A DNA stretch of 64,000 bases from Pictodentalium vernedei (lineage: Eukaryota > Mollusca > Scaphopoda > Dentaliida > Dentaliidae), in the NCBI GenBank assembly GCA_031216915.1, contig CM062293.1, positions 152,280,285 to 152,344,284 on the forward strand. The letters run 5' to 3'. The notes below the pieces were generated by a model, which was given only the letters and a program-made list of their open reading frames with translations, searched no databases and was not told the DNA's origin. Shown piece by piece: positions 46,380 to 58,476 of this stretch. How positions within the stretch are numbered: position 1 is the stretch's first letter; each line of letters starts with the position of its first letter. The position numbers and the translations under genes are program-made.

Positions 46380-47560
46380 TGCATGACGTGTAGGGTATTC
46401 AGTCCTCATTTCAACACAAACCCCTGTGACTTAATGATTGAATATGGCAAATGCAAAGGATGGTGGACCAAGGGGCTATCCATCGTCAGGTTGGTGAAGC
46501 CCTTGGTGTGCATCATACGGTGATCATCAGTGCCTGGGCAAAATTTCAGCAGTATGGGACACCAGTAAGTCGGTATGGTGGTGGCAGAGAAAGGGCAACC
46601 TCTGCAGCTGAAGACCGGTTTTTGATCATTCAGGCCCGTAGGAACCGCTTTGCATTGCAACCCAGCTTCGCAGTGACCTTCAGAATGTAACCGGGGTAAA
46701 TGTTTCGGGCAAGGTTGCATGAAGGTGGTATGTGATCGAGAAGACAATGTATTCGCATTCCGCTGTCCCAGAACCACCCCAGGCATGATATGAATGGGCC
46801 ATGGACCACGTGGGACCAGAAAAGATTGGCGACCTGTCCTTTTTACAGATGGTCAAGGCACTGCCAAGAGCACACAGATAGGCGTTCTATGGTATGGAAA
46901 AGATCAGGAGAGCGATTCCATGCAGCCAACATTTCTGAGCATGAGTGCTATGGTGGAGGGTCAATTATGGTCTGGGCAGCATTAGCAGGGATGGACGTAC
47001 AGAGCTTTGTGTCCTTGAACGTGGTACATTGACTGCACAACGGTATATTGGTGAGATCCTGGATGTCCACGTCAGATTGTATGCAGGTGCAGTGGGTGAT
47101 AGATGCATTCTTATGGACGATAGTGCCTGTTCTCATGTTGCCCATGCTGTCGTGGTGTACCGACAGAGGGAAGGGACAGAGTGTATGGGCTGGCCTGCAA
47201 GATTCCCCGACCTCAATCCAATGGAACATGTCTTAAATGAGTTGCAGCTTGCAATTCCAGCCCGTTCAGTCCAGCCAAGAAGTGCCCGGGAGCCTGGTGC
47301 CATGCTTGTCCAAGAATGGAACAACACCCCACAAAGGACCACCGGGAATCTGACTGGGGGCATGAGAAGGCGTTATCAAGCTGTAATTAACAGTAATGAG
47401 TCTCATACTCGATACTGAAGCCATACCAGTTCGCTCCGTCAACTTTTTGGCATATTGAAAAATTTCCTTTTACCAATAATATCCATTTTCCATGGTTATC
47501 GTATTCAAAAGCTAAAAAATAATGTCGAACACAAATAAAATCTTAATTTCTGTACTTAAA
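46380..47560 (+). mobile_element. Tc1-type DNA transposon, family 1
   Basis: Contains most of a Tc1-type transposase (46451-47418). Homology with the minus-strand relative begins near GTGTAGGGTATTCA (46390). The 3' end is not sharply visible; the sequence after the stop is AT-rich to about 47,560. No clean terminal inverted repeat was found by eye. A stretch of about 30 bp present upstream of the helix-turn-helix in the other copy is missing here. Confidence 0.7.
46451..47418 (+). pseudogene. Tc1-type transposase, family 1, broken
   Basis: An N-terminal paired-like DNA-binding region reads MVDQGAIHRQVGEALGVHH, VWARF-like AWAKFQQYGTP and GGGRERATSAAEDRFLI. The catalytic part shows FTDG near 46838 (first Asp), CYGGGSIMVWAALAGM near 46950, CILMDDSACSHVAHAV near 47115 (second Asp) and DLNPMEHVLNELQ near 47213 (the Glu of a DDE triad). 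All three acidic residues appear present, but the frame shifts several times, so no full-length protein of about 340 residues can be made. It ends SHTRY and TGA. Confidence 0.85.
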
Positions 47561-47596
47561 TCATTAAAGATATAATTAAATAAAAAATATATACAT

Positions 47597-47935
47597 TCTG
47601 AAGGTCACTACGAAACTGGGTTGCAGTGGCAAAGCGGTTCCTGTGGGCCTGAATGATCAATAACCGGTCTTCAGCTGCAGATGTTGCCCTGTCTCTGCCA
47701 CCACCATGTCGTCTTACTGGAGTGGCATACTGCTGAAATCTTGCCCAGACTCTGGTGACCACCGTATGGTGCACACCAAGGGCTTCACCAACCTGACGAT
47801 GGGTAGCCCCTTGCTCCATCATCCTCTCCCGCTTCAGACAAATATCTTCTTACATTTGCATTTTCTATATTCAATCACTAAATCGCAAGGGTTTGTGTTG
47901 AAATGAAGATTGAATACCCTACACAATACATTCCT
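47597..47935 (-). pseudogene. Truncated second copy of Tc1 family 1 (N-terminal part)
   Basis: The minus strand encodes MMEQGATHRQVGEALGVHH, VWARFQQYATP, GGGRDRATSAAEDRLLI and RNRFATATQFRSDLQNV, the same DNA-binding region as at 46451 and less damaged. It stops abruptly after the CCTTCAGAATGTA word at 47597, which is internal in the first copy (near 46677), so everything 3' of it is lost. The two copies face each other about 180 bp apart. Confidence 0.85.
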
Positions 47936-47959
47936 CAATCATATCCACAAAATCCACAA

Positions 47960-49310
47960 AAACTTTGCGTTTATCGTGAGAGATAATTTAATTATCCCCG
48001 TGAGAGGTAATTCAGTTATCCATTAAAGATTCTAAATTTGTTGTAAACGATTCCATAAAAGGGTAGGGTACTGTTATTATAAAAGCGGACACAGAATTTC
48101 GATTGGATCCAAACTGGGTCGGTAGTAGAAATTTTCTAACTGCACTTTTTTTCTTTTACTTTTCATTTTACAATATTTTATTTAAAGAACCTCCGCCCAC
48201 CTATCTTGTTGCGATTCGAACGCAAAAAAGAACGATACCGTAGACGGGAAGCTAACTATTCCGAAAAATGACGACAGTTGCTTCCCATGAAAGTTACCTG
48301 TAACCATAGTTTATCAGCCGAATTGCATAGATTCCCCCATCGATAAAATCACTGCATTAGAGTAAAATTCTACGCGATTGTTCAACAATCTCAAGCCAAG
48401 TTTCTGCTTATAGACCTCATATTTCACACAAACTGTTTATTATTTGAAAAAGTTATTTTTTTAAGAAATGAATACCTGTTGTGTTTTGCAATCACGAACT
48501 CTGTGTATGAGATTGCAGTGTTCAGGGACGTCGCTGTCAGGGAGGGGATGCTCCACGAACGTGGTGGTGGTGAGTGTTGCACCACCCCCATCTTATGACG
48601 GCCCTGATAGTACCCAGAACGTCGTCAAGTGCCTTGTATCTGTCCGAAAAAAATAATATTTTCTCACACCGAGACGAACCAAGACCGGCTTCGTGGGCTG
48701 GATACCATTGAAAATATCTCGTTATAACACATAGCACGGGGCATTAACAAATGTTTTAGATGGAAGGATTGGGCATCTTCTCGGTTCGGAAAATCCAACT
48801 TTTCCCATACTATCAAACAATGGACGGCTCTGTGTTTTGGGTGCCACAAACATTGGGCCTCTTTTATCGAATTTTTCGCCCCGTTTGCTTCTGGGACTCC
48901 TGACAAATCAGGTTATTGTTAAATGAAATACAAGGTACATTTTGCGAACACCCTTTCCTCCAATCAACAATGTTTCGCGACGGTCCTGGAAATGCTGTTT
49001 TCAAGACGAGACCTGAAATATCACTTAAAATGTATAATATGTGCCGAATGTATTAGCCCTGAAAACTGCGGAGCAGATTTTTCAAACAAGCCGCGTTACC
49101 GACCTGTGTTTTGTTAAAAAGCCTGAGTGGAGAAAAGCAATATTCAGCGCACGAAACTCCTGGTTTAACACCAGAAGTCCTAAGGGGGGGGGGGTGACCA
49201 TCCCCTACTGGGGGGGGGGGGGGGGGGGAGGCTCAGGTGGCGATAGAGGACAGCCTACTCAATTGGGCAGGTTTGCTGGTTTTAAGTTAGCAGGTTTGCT
49301 CAACTGAGCT
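47960..49310. other. Intergenic stretch without recognised gene
   Basis: No frame beyond about 90 codons and no protein similarity that I can recognise. Notable only for the G runs at 49184-49228 and a repeated CAGGTTTGCT near 49266-49300. Confidence 0.5.
49184..49228. repeat. Two long G runs
   Basis: A run of 11 G (49184-49194) and one of 19 G (49210-49228), separated by TGACCATCCCCTACT. They could form G-quadruplexes. Run length is also easily misread in sequencing. Confidence 0.9.
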
Positions 49311-50020
49311 GGTTTGCTGCGGAATATATAAATACGCAGTCCCGGACCAAAATGGCCAATCCTGTTAATGCCATCTTGCAGGCACCTTGTTCTCCCGTGA
49401 GGTGCGTTCCGAAGGCCCCGGAAAAAGGAATCCTGGTAGTTGAGAACAGACTGGGCCTAGTTTAGGGCAAATCTTCAGGATGGAGATCAGGTCGTAAACA
49501 CTGCTTTGGCCCTGATTTCTATCATGGAGGAACCTGTTCAAAACACTGCTTTGGTCCCAACTTCAGGAGTAGACGGATGGTCGGATGGCCCGTTCTGGCC
49601 AATTGGGAGCCCCCAACCAACAGAAATACAAGGCGTCCCGTAGGCATTTGGAGGTCATTCAGTCAGTCATTTCTTTTAACAAAAAACATCATTGTCGTTG
49701 TGTACAGATGTTTACCTTTTTAACTGTTAGAACATCGTTTGTTTTCTTGCACTTTCCCATCAGTGATTAGTGGCAACTTTTACAGTGTGTTGTAAAATGA
49801 TTGGTTGGAGGATCAACATCTGAAGACATGTCACTCCCACAAACGGGTTAATCAGCCTTTGGCATGCTTCGGCATCAACACTGGCTGAGTATACCGCCCT
49901 AGAATAAATATGTGCGAATACTGTCAGCTTGAAGGGTTCACTGCATATCAATTACTCTACCCCTTGTTGGACTCCGTGGTGGGTAGGAGCCGGGGCAGCG
50001 AACGACTTTACAATTTAAAC

Positions 50021-51400
50021 ATGACATCTCAACATTCAAAACCAGGACGACCTTTTTAAACCACCGGACTCCGAGACTCTGACTCAGAAGCTGAATTGAT
50101 TCAGTCGTTAATTCCACCAGATGATAATATTCCAAAATGTATACTTTCTCACTGGACCAACGAAAATAAGAAATCAAGTGCTATCAATTCTTTGCAATCG
50201 AAAAGGCCATCAAAGGCATTGCTGGAACTGTCAAAGATATTAAAAAATTACCATCTGGGGATATTTTAATACAGGGCGTAAAACAAAAACAAGGACATAA
50301 CCTTATGCATATTAAAAAACTAATAGATACAGATGTAAATGCAGATTACCAAAAAAAAAACCACTAAATACCAGCAAAGGAGTCATCTGAACCGGAGAAC
50401 TGGCAGACATGAGCGAAACTGAAATTATTCTGGAATTAAATCACAAGGTATAACTGTGGTAAAACGGGTAGAAATTAAAAAAGATAGCATCATTATCAAA
50501 ACCAACACTTATATTTGCACCTTTGATGGCACAGGACCCCCTAAACCTCTCAAAATTGGTTACCTGAATGTCATTGTGGATTTGTACATCTAAAATCCAC
50601 TTCGATGTTTCAGGTGCCAAAAGTTTAGTCATGGGCAGAATACATGTCGAGGCAAAGAAATAAGTTATAATGCAGTACAAGTCACGATGGACAATGTGAA
50701 ACAACGATATATAAATGTATTAACTGTTAGGGTAATCATACGTCATCCTCTAAAGATTGCCCTGTGTGGAAAAGAAAAACTTATACAGAAAGTAAAATGT
50801 GAGAAACAGATAGGTTATAAAGGAGCGAGGGACTTGGTAACATCAATGCCTGTCATGAGTGTATCAGTGCCATCTTTTGCCTCGACTTTAAAACAAAAGA
50901 GATCGACTGAATCAATTACATGTCGAACTGAATTCATCATACTTGGAAGCACGATTCCAACGTAGCTACAACCTTTTACCTTAGGGAACAACAATCTAAC
51001 CCAGCCTAAGTCTACACAAACAAATACTGCTGTCCAGAAAATACCACCTAAACCACAAGGCAAAAACGAACAAGAACAACAGAAAGCTAAACCAGAGGAG
51101 ACAAACATGAAAACAGTAATTCAGTCCAGCAATGCAAGAATGACAACACAAGACCAAAGCGAGAACAAACACAAAAATCGCAACAGCAAAACCTGAGTCA
51201 GAGTCAACGAAGAAAAGTTAGACAAAAAGAAAGAGAAAGAAAATAACAAACAATTGTCAAACAGACTTCAAAAGCCCTTCAAGATCATGTTGCCCGAAAT
51301 AGATATGAGGGTCTTGAGCTGATGGACGTCGGTGACGGCATCGACAAAATGTTTGAGCAGCTACGCTCACCATCTCAAAATAAGTCCTTAGAAAAACATC
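50021..51400 (+). pseudogene. LINE ORF1 (nucleic-acid-binding, zinc knuckle), broken
   Basis: Start chosen at MTSQHSKPGRPF (50021), directly after the leader. Further on come AIKGIAGTVKDIKKLPSGDI near 50210, VIKR-like repeats and KIGYLNVIVD near 50550, then CFRCQKFSHGQNTC near 50605, a CX2CX4HX4C zinc knuckle, and KIALCGKEKLIQKVKCEKQIG near 50755, corresponding to the second Cys-rich part in intact relatives. The C-terminal half is Lys/Gln/Asn-rich. ORF1 proteins of this type coat the LINE RNA. Several frame breaks are visible; the end is an estimate. Confidence 0.75.
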
Positions 51401-51462
51401 ACCGAGGAAACATACCGGAGCTATATCTCCCATACGTCCATCATTCCAATCTCCAACCAAAT

Positions 51463-54400
51463 ATGGATAATACAAACAAAAATTGTCCAGGTGTTAGAGC
51501 CATTTCTAATGAATTGGGTTTTCTGAGCCGAAAATATAAACCTGTTGCTTTTTTGCCTGCAGGAAACTCTTTTAAAGAAACCCGAAGCTCAAGATCATTC
51601 ATTTTCTAAGCATTATACCTCGTAAAATGTCTAGGCAAATGAAACTGATCTTCATGTTCGTGGAACGTCTGCCTTGGTCAGAAACGACATTATTCACAGT
51701 TCTGTTCCATTGCAATCAAATTTGCAGGCAGTAACGGTACGCCTGACTTTAGACAAGACAGTTGCGTTATGTTCCAGTTATGTGTCACAAAATAAACCAC
51801 TTCGGCTGAATGATATTGAGCTGCTGGTCAAACAACTCCCAATTCCATACATTTTGTTGGGTGATTTTAACGCACAAAGCCCCCTTTGGGGTAATTCCTG
51901 CAGTCAAGAAGATGTAAAAGGTAAAACGGTAGAGAAGTCCATTACAAAATATGACTTGTGTTTGTTTAATGATGGTTCAGACACTTATCTACACCCCGCA
52001 TCTGGTTCATATACATCAATTGATCTTTCACTTGCATGCCCTTCTATCTTTCTCGATTTCTCACGGAAGGTAGAAGATGAGTTGTTCGGGAGTGACCACT
52101 TTCCAATAGTGTTGGAAAGTGTGGTTCCGGCGAACGGTGGGACAGTGTCCCAGTGGAACTTTAAAAAGGCTGACTGAGTCACTTTCTGATCGCTTAGTTC
52201 TGAACGCCTCACAAGGGAGAAATTTCAGGATAGTGCTTACCAGATTGAACATTTTACAACAGAGTTGATTTACATTGCAAACCAAGTCATTCCTAAAACC
52301 TCGGCAAATCCAAAACGTTTCACTACACCATGGTTTGATAATGAATGTACGCAGGCTATAAAGGAAAACTGAACGGGAATTCAAGTCACCAACCACAAAT
52401 AATTTGGATAAACTACGTATAAATCGGGCAAAAACAAGACGACTTATAAAACAAAAAAAGAAAGGTTCTTGGGAAGCTTATGTTTCAAAGCTTAACCAAA
52501 ACACCCCATCAACAACATTTGGAAAATTATTACAAAAATTAAAGGCAAAGAAACAACATCTGAAAGATAACACACTAATCACACCAAAAAAGTAATTTCA
52601 AACAAATTAGCCTCCACATTTTCTAAACATTCGTCGTCTAAAAATTGTAATCCAGAATTTCTCAAAATTAAAAAACAACAAGAAAAACAAAAGGTCAAAT
52701 TTACCTCCAATAACTTAGAGGATTACAACGAACCTGTCTCCACGGAAGAGTTAAATAACTCTTTACATTGAGAAAAGGACACTGCCACTGGTTCCGATGA
52801 AATACATTATAACATTTTAAAACATCTAACGCAATCATCACTTGAACTTTTATTGTCGATTTGTAATGGCATATGGGTGACTGCCCACCATCCTGGCGTA
52901 AAGCTACAATAATTCCCATTCCAAAGCCTGATTAAGATTACAGCAACCCAAGTAACTACAGGCTTATTGCTTTAACAAGTTGTCTGTGTAAAACCATGGA
53001 AAGGATGATCAATGAATCGACTTGTCTGGTTTCTGGAATCGAACTATCTACTTGAGAATGTTCAGTATGGTTTCAGAAACCAGAGAAGTACTGTGGATCA
53101 TTTGGTTAGACGAGAAACGTTTATAAGAAATGCCTTTGCCAGAAAAGAACATATCGTAATTTTCTTTGACCTGGAAAAGGCATATAATACATCGTGGACT
53201 TATGGGATTTTAAATGATCTTTTTAACATGGGGTTGAGAGGGCGTATGCCTCTTTTTATTGAAATTTTGTTAAAGGACTCCCAATTTCAGGTTCGTGTTG
53301 TGTCAACGTTATCTGATCCTCGCGATCAGGAATTGGGGTTCCTCATGGTAGTATTTTATCCGTTACCCTCATTCCAATTAAGATCAACAGTCTCAATGAC
53401 GCAATTGAGAATACAGTACATTCTTCATTGTATGTTGATGATTTTGTAATCTGCTATAGCGATAAAAACATGAATGCTATAGAGCGCAAACTTCAGCTGT
53501 GTTTAAACAGAATCCAGAAATGTGCTACAGAAAACGGCTTCAAATTTTCAAAGACGAAAACTAGTTGTGTTCATTTCTGTAAGCTCCGGAAGCACCATCT
53601 TGATCCGGAATTGAAACTAGATAGGAGTCGCATTAAAGTTGTTAAAGAACTGAAATTCTTAGGTTTATTGTTTGACAATAAACTAAATTTCACTTCTCAC
53701 ATAAAACAACTAAAGGTAAAATGTAAAATGGCACTGAACCGTTTGAAGGTAGTTGTTAGTACTGATTGGAGTGCTGACCAAAAAACATTACTGCATCTGT
53801 ATAGATCACTTGTTAGATCTAAATCAGATTACGGTTGTGTGGTTTCTGGTTCTGCAAGGAAGTCGTATCTCAAGCCACTTGATGCGGTTCATAATACTGG
53901 TATTAGAATTAGTGTAGGTGTTTTCGAAGATCACTAATAGATTCAGTGCTTGTTGAAGCGGAGGAGCCTTCTCTCGAGAAGCACAGAATTAAACTCTCAC
54001 TCCAATATGTCACTAAACTTTCAAATCCACCTAACCCTGCTTATAACAGTATATCAGAACCTCACAACACCGAACTTTTCAACCGCTACCAGAAACATAT
54101 CCATCCTTTGGGAATTAAAATTAAACAACATATGGATTCCGCCAAACTTGAACCACATACGATAAAAGAAAACCGTGAACCACATATTTCTCCTTGGCAT
54201 TTTAAAAGGCCAACAGTTATTTTGTATCTAGCCTCCAAAAAAATCCGAAACAAATTCTCTGCAGTTTAAGCAGCAATATGCAGAAATAAAGTCCAAGTTT
54301 AGTACATATACAAGGACCAAAACAGATGGATCTAAAGATGGCGACAAAGTATCATCGGCTATTGTACCTTGTGATCAGGTCACCTCAATCAGATTTCCCA

Positions 54401-55080
54401 ATAAAAGTTCTATTTTCACAGCTGATGTTAAAGCATAGAAACTAGCGCTTGAACACATCAGGAATGTACAGGAAAAGAAGTCGGATCATATTTTCCGACT
54501 ATCTTTCCTCATTGCTTGCTTTACTCAACCCCAAGGTGAGGAACCCTCTCATTTTGGAACTTCGTGAGAGGTTGTATCGTGATGTGCTAGTTACCTGGAC
54601 ATGTAGGTATCTCCGATAACACCAGAGCAGACAGTGCATCAAAGCTGGCTTTTACGAAGCCTCTAACTGATTTTAACATTCCTTTCAGTGATTTTAAACC
54701 ACTTCAATAATTACATCAGATCTGTGTGGAAGGAATGGGATGGAGCGACAAATAACAAGCTCCATCGCTTCCGACAAAATATATTTGTTCACTACCCATC
54801 CAGTAACCTTTGTAGAAAGGACCATGTAACATTGACACGATGTCATATCGCTCATACAAGACTAACACATTCCTTTTTGTTAGGGGGTAATATGCGACCA
54901 GAGTGTGTTTCTCGCCAGCAGGTGTTGACAGTGGGGCACATTATTTTGCACTGTACAGATTTTAATCTTGTTAGACGACAGTATTTTAATGTTACGTCTC
55001 TTCTAGACCTGTTTTACAAAACAAAATCTCATAAAGTCCTGTCATTCCTGAAGGAAATCAATCTTTTTAATAAATTTTAA
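51463..55080 (+). pseudogene. LINE ORF2 (endonuclease, reverse transcriptase, RNase H), broken
   Basis: Domains in order are as follows. Endonuclease, 51463-52130, with YILLGDFNAQSPLWG and the SDHFPIVLES end. Reverse transcriptase, about 52740-53700, with NVQYGFRNQRSTVDHL, IVIFFDLEKAYNTSW (motif A Asp present; the usual final D is N), and YVDDFVICYSDKNM (motif C). A thumb region follows to about 53930 (VKELKFLGLLFDNKL). RNase H has TDGSKDGDKVSSA near 54325. The C-terminal region, 54688-55080, has LTRCHIAHTRLTHSFLL and LTVGHIILHC, but one of the paired cysteines expected before LTV is Arg. It ends EINLFNKF and TAA. Many frameshifts and stops separate these blocks. The intact protein would nick target DNA and copy the LINE RNA there. 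Confidence 0.85.
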
Positions 55081-55335
55081 ATAGTTTGTTTTTATTATTT
55101 TAAATTTTAATCCATCATTTATATCTCTTTCACAGGTTGATTTACACAACTTTTTTTTTGATGAACTGCACTCATTTTCTCATTACGTTGTTCACTCCTC
55201 TGTTTTATTCCACATGTTTCACATTTCGTCGTTTCGTTTTTAACTACCGCGTTGAAAATAATGATAATTTTTTACAATTCATACTTTCATCACCATGAAA
55301 TAGCCTTAGGCGCTGATGTGGCGTGAAGTACCATT

Positions 55336-55396
55336 AAACAAACAAACAAACAAACAAACAAACAAACAAACAAACAAACAAACAAACAAACAAAAC
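55336..55396. repeat. AAAC tail of the LINE
   Basis: About 15 AAAC steps directly after the LINE 3' end; the family's usual simple-repeat tail, marking the 3' boundary of the insertion. Confidence 0.95.
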
Positions 55397-55445
55397 CTGA
55401 AAAATACTTGGAAAAGTTTATCGCGGTGTTTCGCCAATGAACCCC

Positions 55446-55446
55446 T

Positions 55447-55509
<63 letters not shown>

Positions 55510-55529
55510 TTTGTTTGTTTGTTTGTTTG
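55446..55529. repeat. ATTT then GTTT microsatellite
   Basis: About 16 ATTT steps followed by four or five GTTT steps. It lies 50 bp beyond the AAAC tail and reads as the reverse complement of a tail of the same type, so it could be the end of a second, otherwise missing insertion on the minus strand. Confidence 0.95.
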
Positions 55530-55645
55530 AAACCTCTACCGACCAGGGTATCCATCATTATTATCCTCATCGCAATGATGCCAAAACATCGAAATTTCCA
55601 CCAGCATTTTTCCCATAATGCACATGCGAATTTCATCAATTCATC

Positions 55646-55682
55646 CTTGTTTGACAGAGCTCATCGAACTCTGTCAAACAAG
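55646..55682. other. Perfect 14-bp hairpin
   Basis: CTTGTTTGACAGAG pairs perfectly with CTCTGTCAAACAAG across a 9-nt loop (CTCATCGAA). No U run follows on either strand to suggest a pol III terminator, and it does not match the histone 3' stem-loop. Confidence 0.9.
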
Positions 55683-55699
55683 ACTGATTTGGTTAAATT

Positions 55700-57148
55700 T
55701 CGTGTTGCATTATTGGAAATAAAATGCAGCTAGACATTTTGTATTTCGACATCAGTGTGCTGGGGGTTAATAAATTGTGACAGCTGGGTTTGTTCAAAGA
55801 TTTCCGTCGGGGTCATGAAACTGAGTTAGTGTCTAATTTGATGATGCGAGTCTTTCCCGCCCTCGAAATTAGCTTTCATCGCGACATTGCGTTGATTGTA
55901 GATTCTGCGTCTTGTAAGAGCATATGTATGTGTAGGAAAGGACCATCAGACAAATTCATGTCATGTTCGAGTGAGTCTGGGTCACTTCCGCCCTCCTTTC
56001 CAATATCTCAAGATAGTTGATGGCCTGGTGAGCACATTGTGGCGATTGTCTGTGACCCATATCTGATTATTATTTTTCGATAGTTTCAGAAAGCACAGTG
56101 ACTGTTCCACGAAAATTAGCAACGCAAAATCGTGTTTCCATCCATCAGTATATCTATCGCCACATCTCCAACAGATATGACTGTTACGATCTTCGTTGTG
56201 GCAGTTGTATAACCCCCCCCCCCCCCCCACCAAAATAAAAAAAAAAAAACTAAAAAAAAAAAACTAAACAACAACAGAGAACTATGAATATTGTTATGCA
56301 GAAGAATTTCATTTGTTTGAGGTATTGCTGTCGGACAGAAGGAATATTTCAGGTTAGCCCCAAAGGTTTTCAGTGACTCTTTAACAAGAAAAAAATCATT
56401 GTTATTCCGCACCTTTCGTCAATGATTTCACAATTTTCGTGCATTATTTCACATAGTGATGCAAGTCCGTGTTAATTATATGCAGTAAGTCACGTATGCT
56501 TTATTGGTGACGTCGAGACTCTCGTAAAAATTGAAAAGGTGATATTGGTTATTTCTTTAAATCCCTCTCCGCCCACAACACGCCTTATTATGGAAGTTCA
56601 TTAAAAACCTTCATATGTAATTTTTTATTAAACAAAAGTGGGGAAGGTGGAAAAATATATCATCTGAGAAAGCGAGGGGGCATCCCCAATAGCTGTCCCG
56701 TTTCCATCACTAATGAGCGTAATGCGTTTTGTACGTATTTTTACTTTCAAGGAGAAGAACTCGGAACAGTACCAAAGTAAATCTAATTTTAACAATATTC
56801 AGCATCAACCGATTGGAGGCATTGATTTTCCATGTATTAATTGGCCTACCCACAATGGTGAATATGGACTCTCTGTCCGCTTCCATTTCATTGATTTGGA
56901 ATATACCACCAGGGTTCAAAGGGTTAAAATCCAATTATTAGAGTTGTGGCGAGTCATGTGGAACCGGCGTGTTTTCATCCATTAATTCTGAAGGGTTTTA
57001 ACTGTATTTGATATTGTATTGTCATAATAATCCAATGCATACCCAGCTGTAATGGTGATACACACTCTGCAAATGTGCCAATTACCAACGGTTATCGATC
57101 AAATCAAGTCACCTTCATCCCATCGTCAACCTCTCTGAAACATGCTGT
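55700..57148. other. Stretch without recognised gene
   Basis: No protein I recognise. A run of 16 C (56213-56228) passes into A-rich sequence (56234-56273). A plus-strand frame of 90 codons at 56713-56985 has no recognisable domain. Confidence 0.5.
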
Positions 57149-57357
57149 TAAAAAAACTAGGGGATATTTGATAAAAGTGAGATATATAACGAAATATATT
57201 TATCTTTTCGTTAAAAAGGTAGTTTAGGCATTGAACTTTGACATCTGGTGAATGATTTCAGGTATAGTTGGGTGTCTGACAAACACACATTCCACGCACT
57301 GAGAAGTAGAAGACATGGACGGTCAGTCAGAGAATTTACCACATTCAGTCCAAGATC

Positions 57358-58476
57358 TCAATACCTTGTAAATCCTCCTCGGTTCGCTAGACAAGCGCGG
57401 ATCCGATGTGGCATACTCCTCACCGAACTCCCAATATCAGCTTGACTGATGTTAATCCATTCTTCTTGCAGTGCAGCGTCGAGTTCGTGGACATTGGTAG
57501 GGGCTGCTGGCGTTGTCATAGGCGCCTGCCAAGCATATTCCAGACGTGCTCGATTGGTGAAAGGTCTGGACTTAGTGCTGGCCAAGGCAGTGTAGTGATG
57601 TTCTGCTCCTGGGGGAACTCTGTTGCGTCACAGGCCCTATGTGCTCTTGCATTGTCATCTTCGAAAATGAATCGTGACCATGGCCGTGACGTCGCGCAAA
57701 AGGCACCATATGAGCTGCTAACATTTTGTCACGGTAGTACTTCTCTGTGATACGCCTTTAGAGGACATGTAATGCTGTTCTGCTTGTCATGGTCATGCCT
57801 CCCCACACCATAACCGATCGACCACCAAAACGATCGTGCTGCCTAACGGTTACTTTATGGTATCGTTCGGTCCTCTGCCGCCACACTTGTTTCGCCTGTC
57901 GTGGAAGTCGAGAGTGAGCCTCGATTCATCGGAAAACATGACGCTGCTCCACCGACGATTGATTGATATTATCTGTACGCTCTCTATACGCAGAACTACC
58001 CAACCATCTGATCAATTGTTGTAAAGGGCTCGTAGAGCCATTTCTAATAATTAATCAGGTGATAGAGTTCCAAGTATGTTATAAATCCCAGCGCTGTCAT
58101 GCTCCACTCCAATTACGCCTTGCAGCGATGTGACGTTCAGTCAAACGTGGAATTATTCGAGGTCGTCGAGCGTACAAATTCCAGCTGTGTAGGCGATTTC
58201 GGATAGTCTGACCACTGACTCACACATCTGTCTCTATGTGCAGCTGCTGTCCAGTTTCTGAGGCACTTTGATGGCGGTTACATAATGCTGCCGTTAGGAT
58301 AAAACAATCCTGGTTTGCAGTTGTCGCCCTTGGACGACCTGACCGACGTCTGTCATCAACATTGCCTGTCTGACAGTAGCGTGACAACAACCTGCTAATC
58401 ACCGATTGAGTAACGTTGAGAATTTGAGCCACTGTAGTCTGTCTGTAAACACTCGCCACGTGTCAGTCTTCTCATA
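57358..58476 (-). pseudogene. Tc1-type transposase, family 2, broken by insertion
   Basis: The minus strand starts MRRLTRGECLQT (58476), lacking about ten residues seen in the plus copy. It continues TTVAQILNVTQSVISRLLSR (helix-turn-helix), VDDRRRSGRPRATTANQD, IPRLTERHIAA and then the 122-bp insertion. After that come a catalytic SDESRLTLDFHDR region near 57920, GRSVMVWGGMT near 57810, LPWPALSPDL-type sequence near 57570 and the end ANRGGFTRY with TGA at 57358. Intact relatives are about 330-340 residues of the DD34E type, cutting and pasting at TA sites. This copy has frame breaks besides the insertion. Confidence 0.82.
57965..58086. mobile_element. 122-bp hairpin element, copy A, inside the Tc1 transposase
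   Basis: Same 122 bp as at 59676-59797, with a few substitutions and no gaps. It interrupts the transposase between the word CAGCGCTGG and the catalytic SDES motif. The centre is an inverted repeat around GGGCTCG/GAGCC with arms of about 26 bp, weaker outwards. It has no coding capacity. A miniature foldback or MITE-type element is the simplest reading. Confidence 0.75.

Larger units (their letters stand above)
49640..55396 (+). mobile_element. I/Nimb-clade LINE, nearly full length, decayed
   Basis: A non-LTR retrotransposon with ORF1 (from 50021), ORF2 (from about 51463 to 55080) and a 3' end carrying TAGCCTTAGGCGCTGATG, TGGCG and an AAAC repeat (55336-55396). An RNase H region in ORF2 points to the I group; the ORF1 type, C-terminal motif and short tail match the Nimb clade common in molluscs. 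The 5' boundary is uncertain: GACTCCGTGGTGGGTAGGAG near 49971 looks like leader sequence, and the leader may start anywhere from about 49,340. Both frames are interrupted many times, so it is a dead copy. Confidence 0.85.

Noticed and set aside
46948-47363. Minus-strand frames over the Tc1 transposase
   Set aside because: They are shadows of the plus-strand transposase, which has clear catalytic motifs.
48537-48737. A conserved gene around the GGTGGTGGTG patch
   Set aside because: Short frames on both strands with no recognisable family.
56713-56985. A 90-codon host exon
   Set aside because: Two overlapping plus frames are open over the same stretch and neither resembles a known family.
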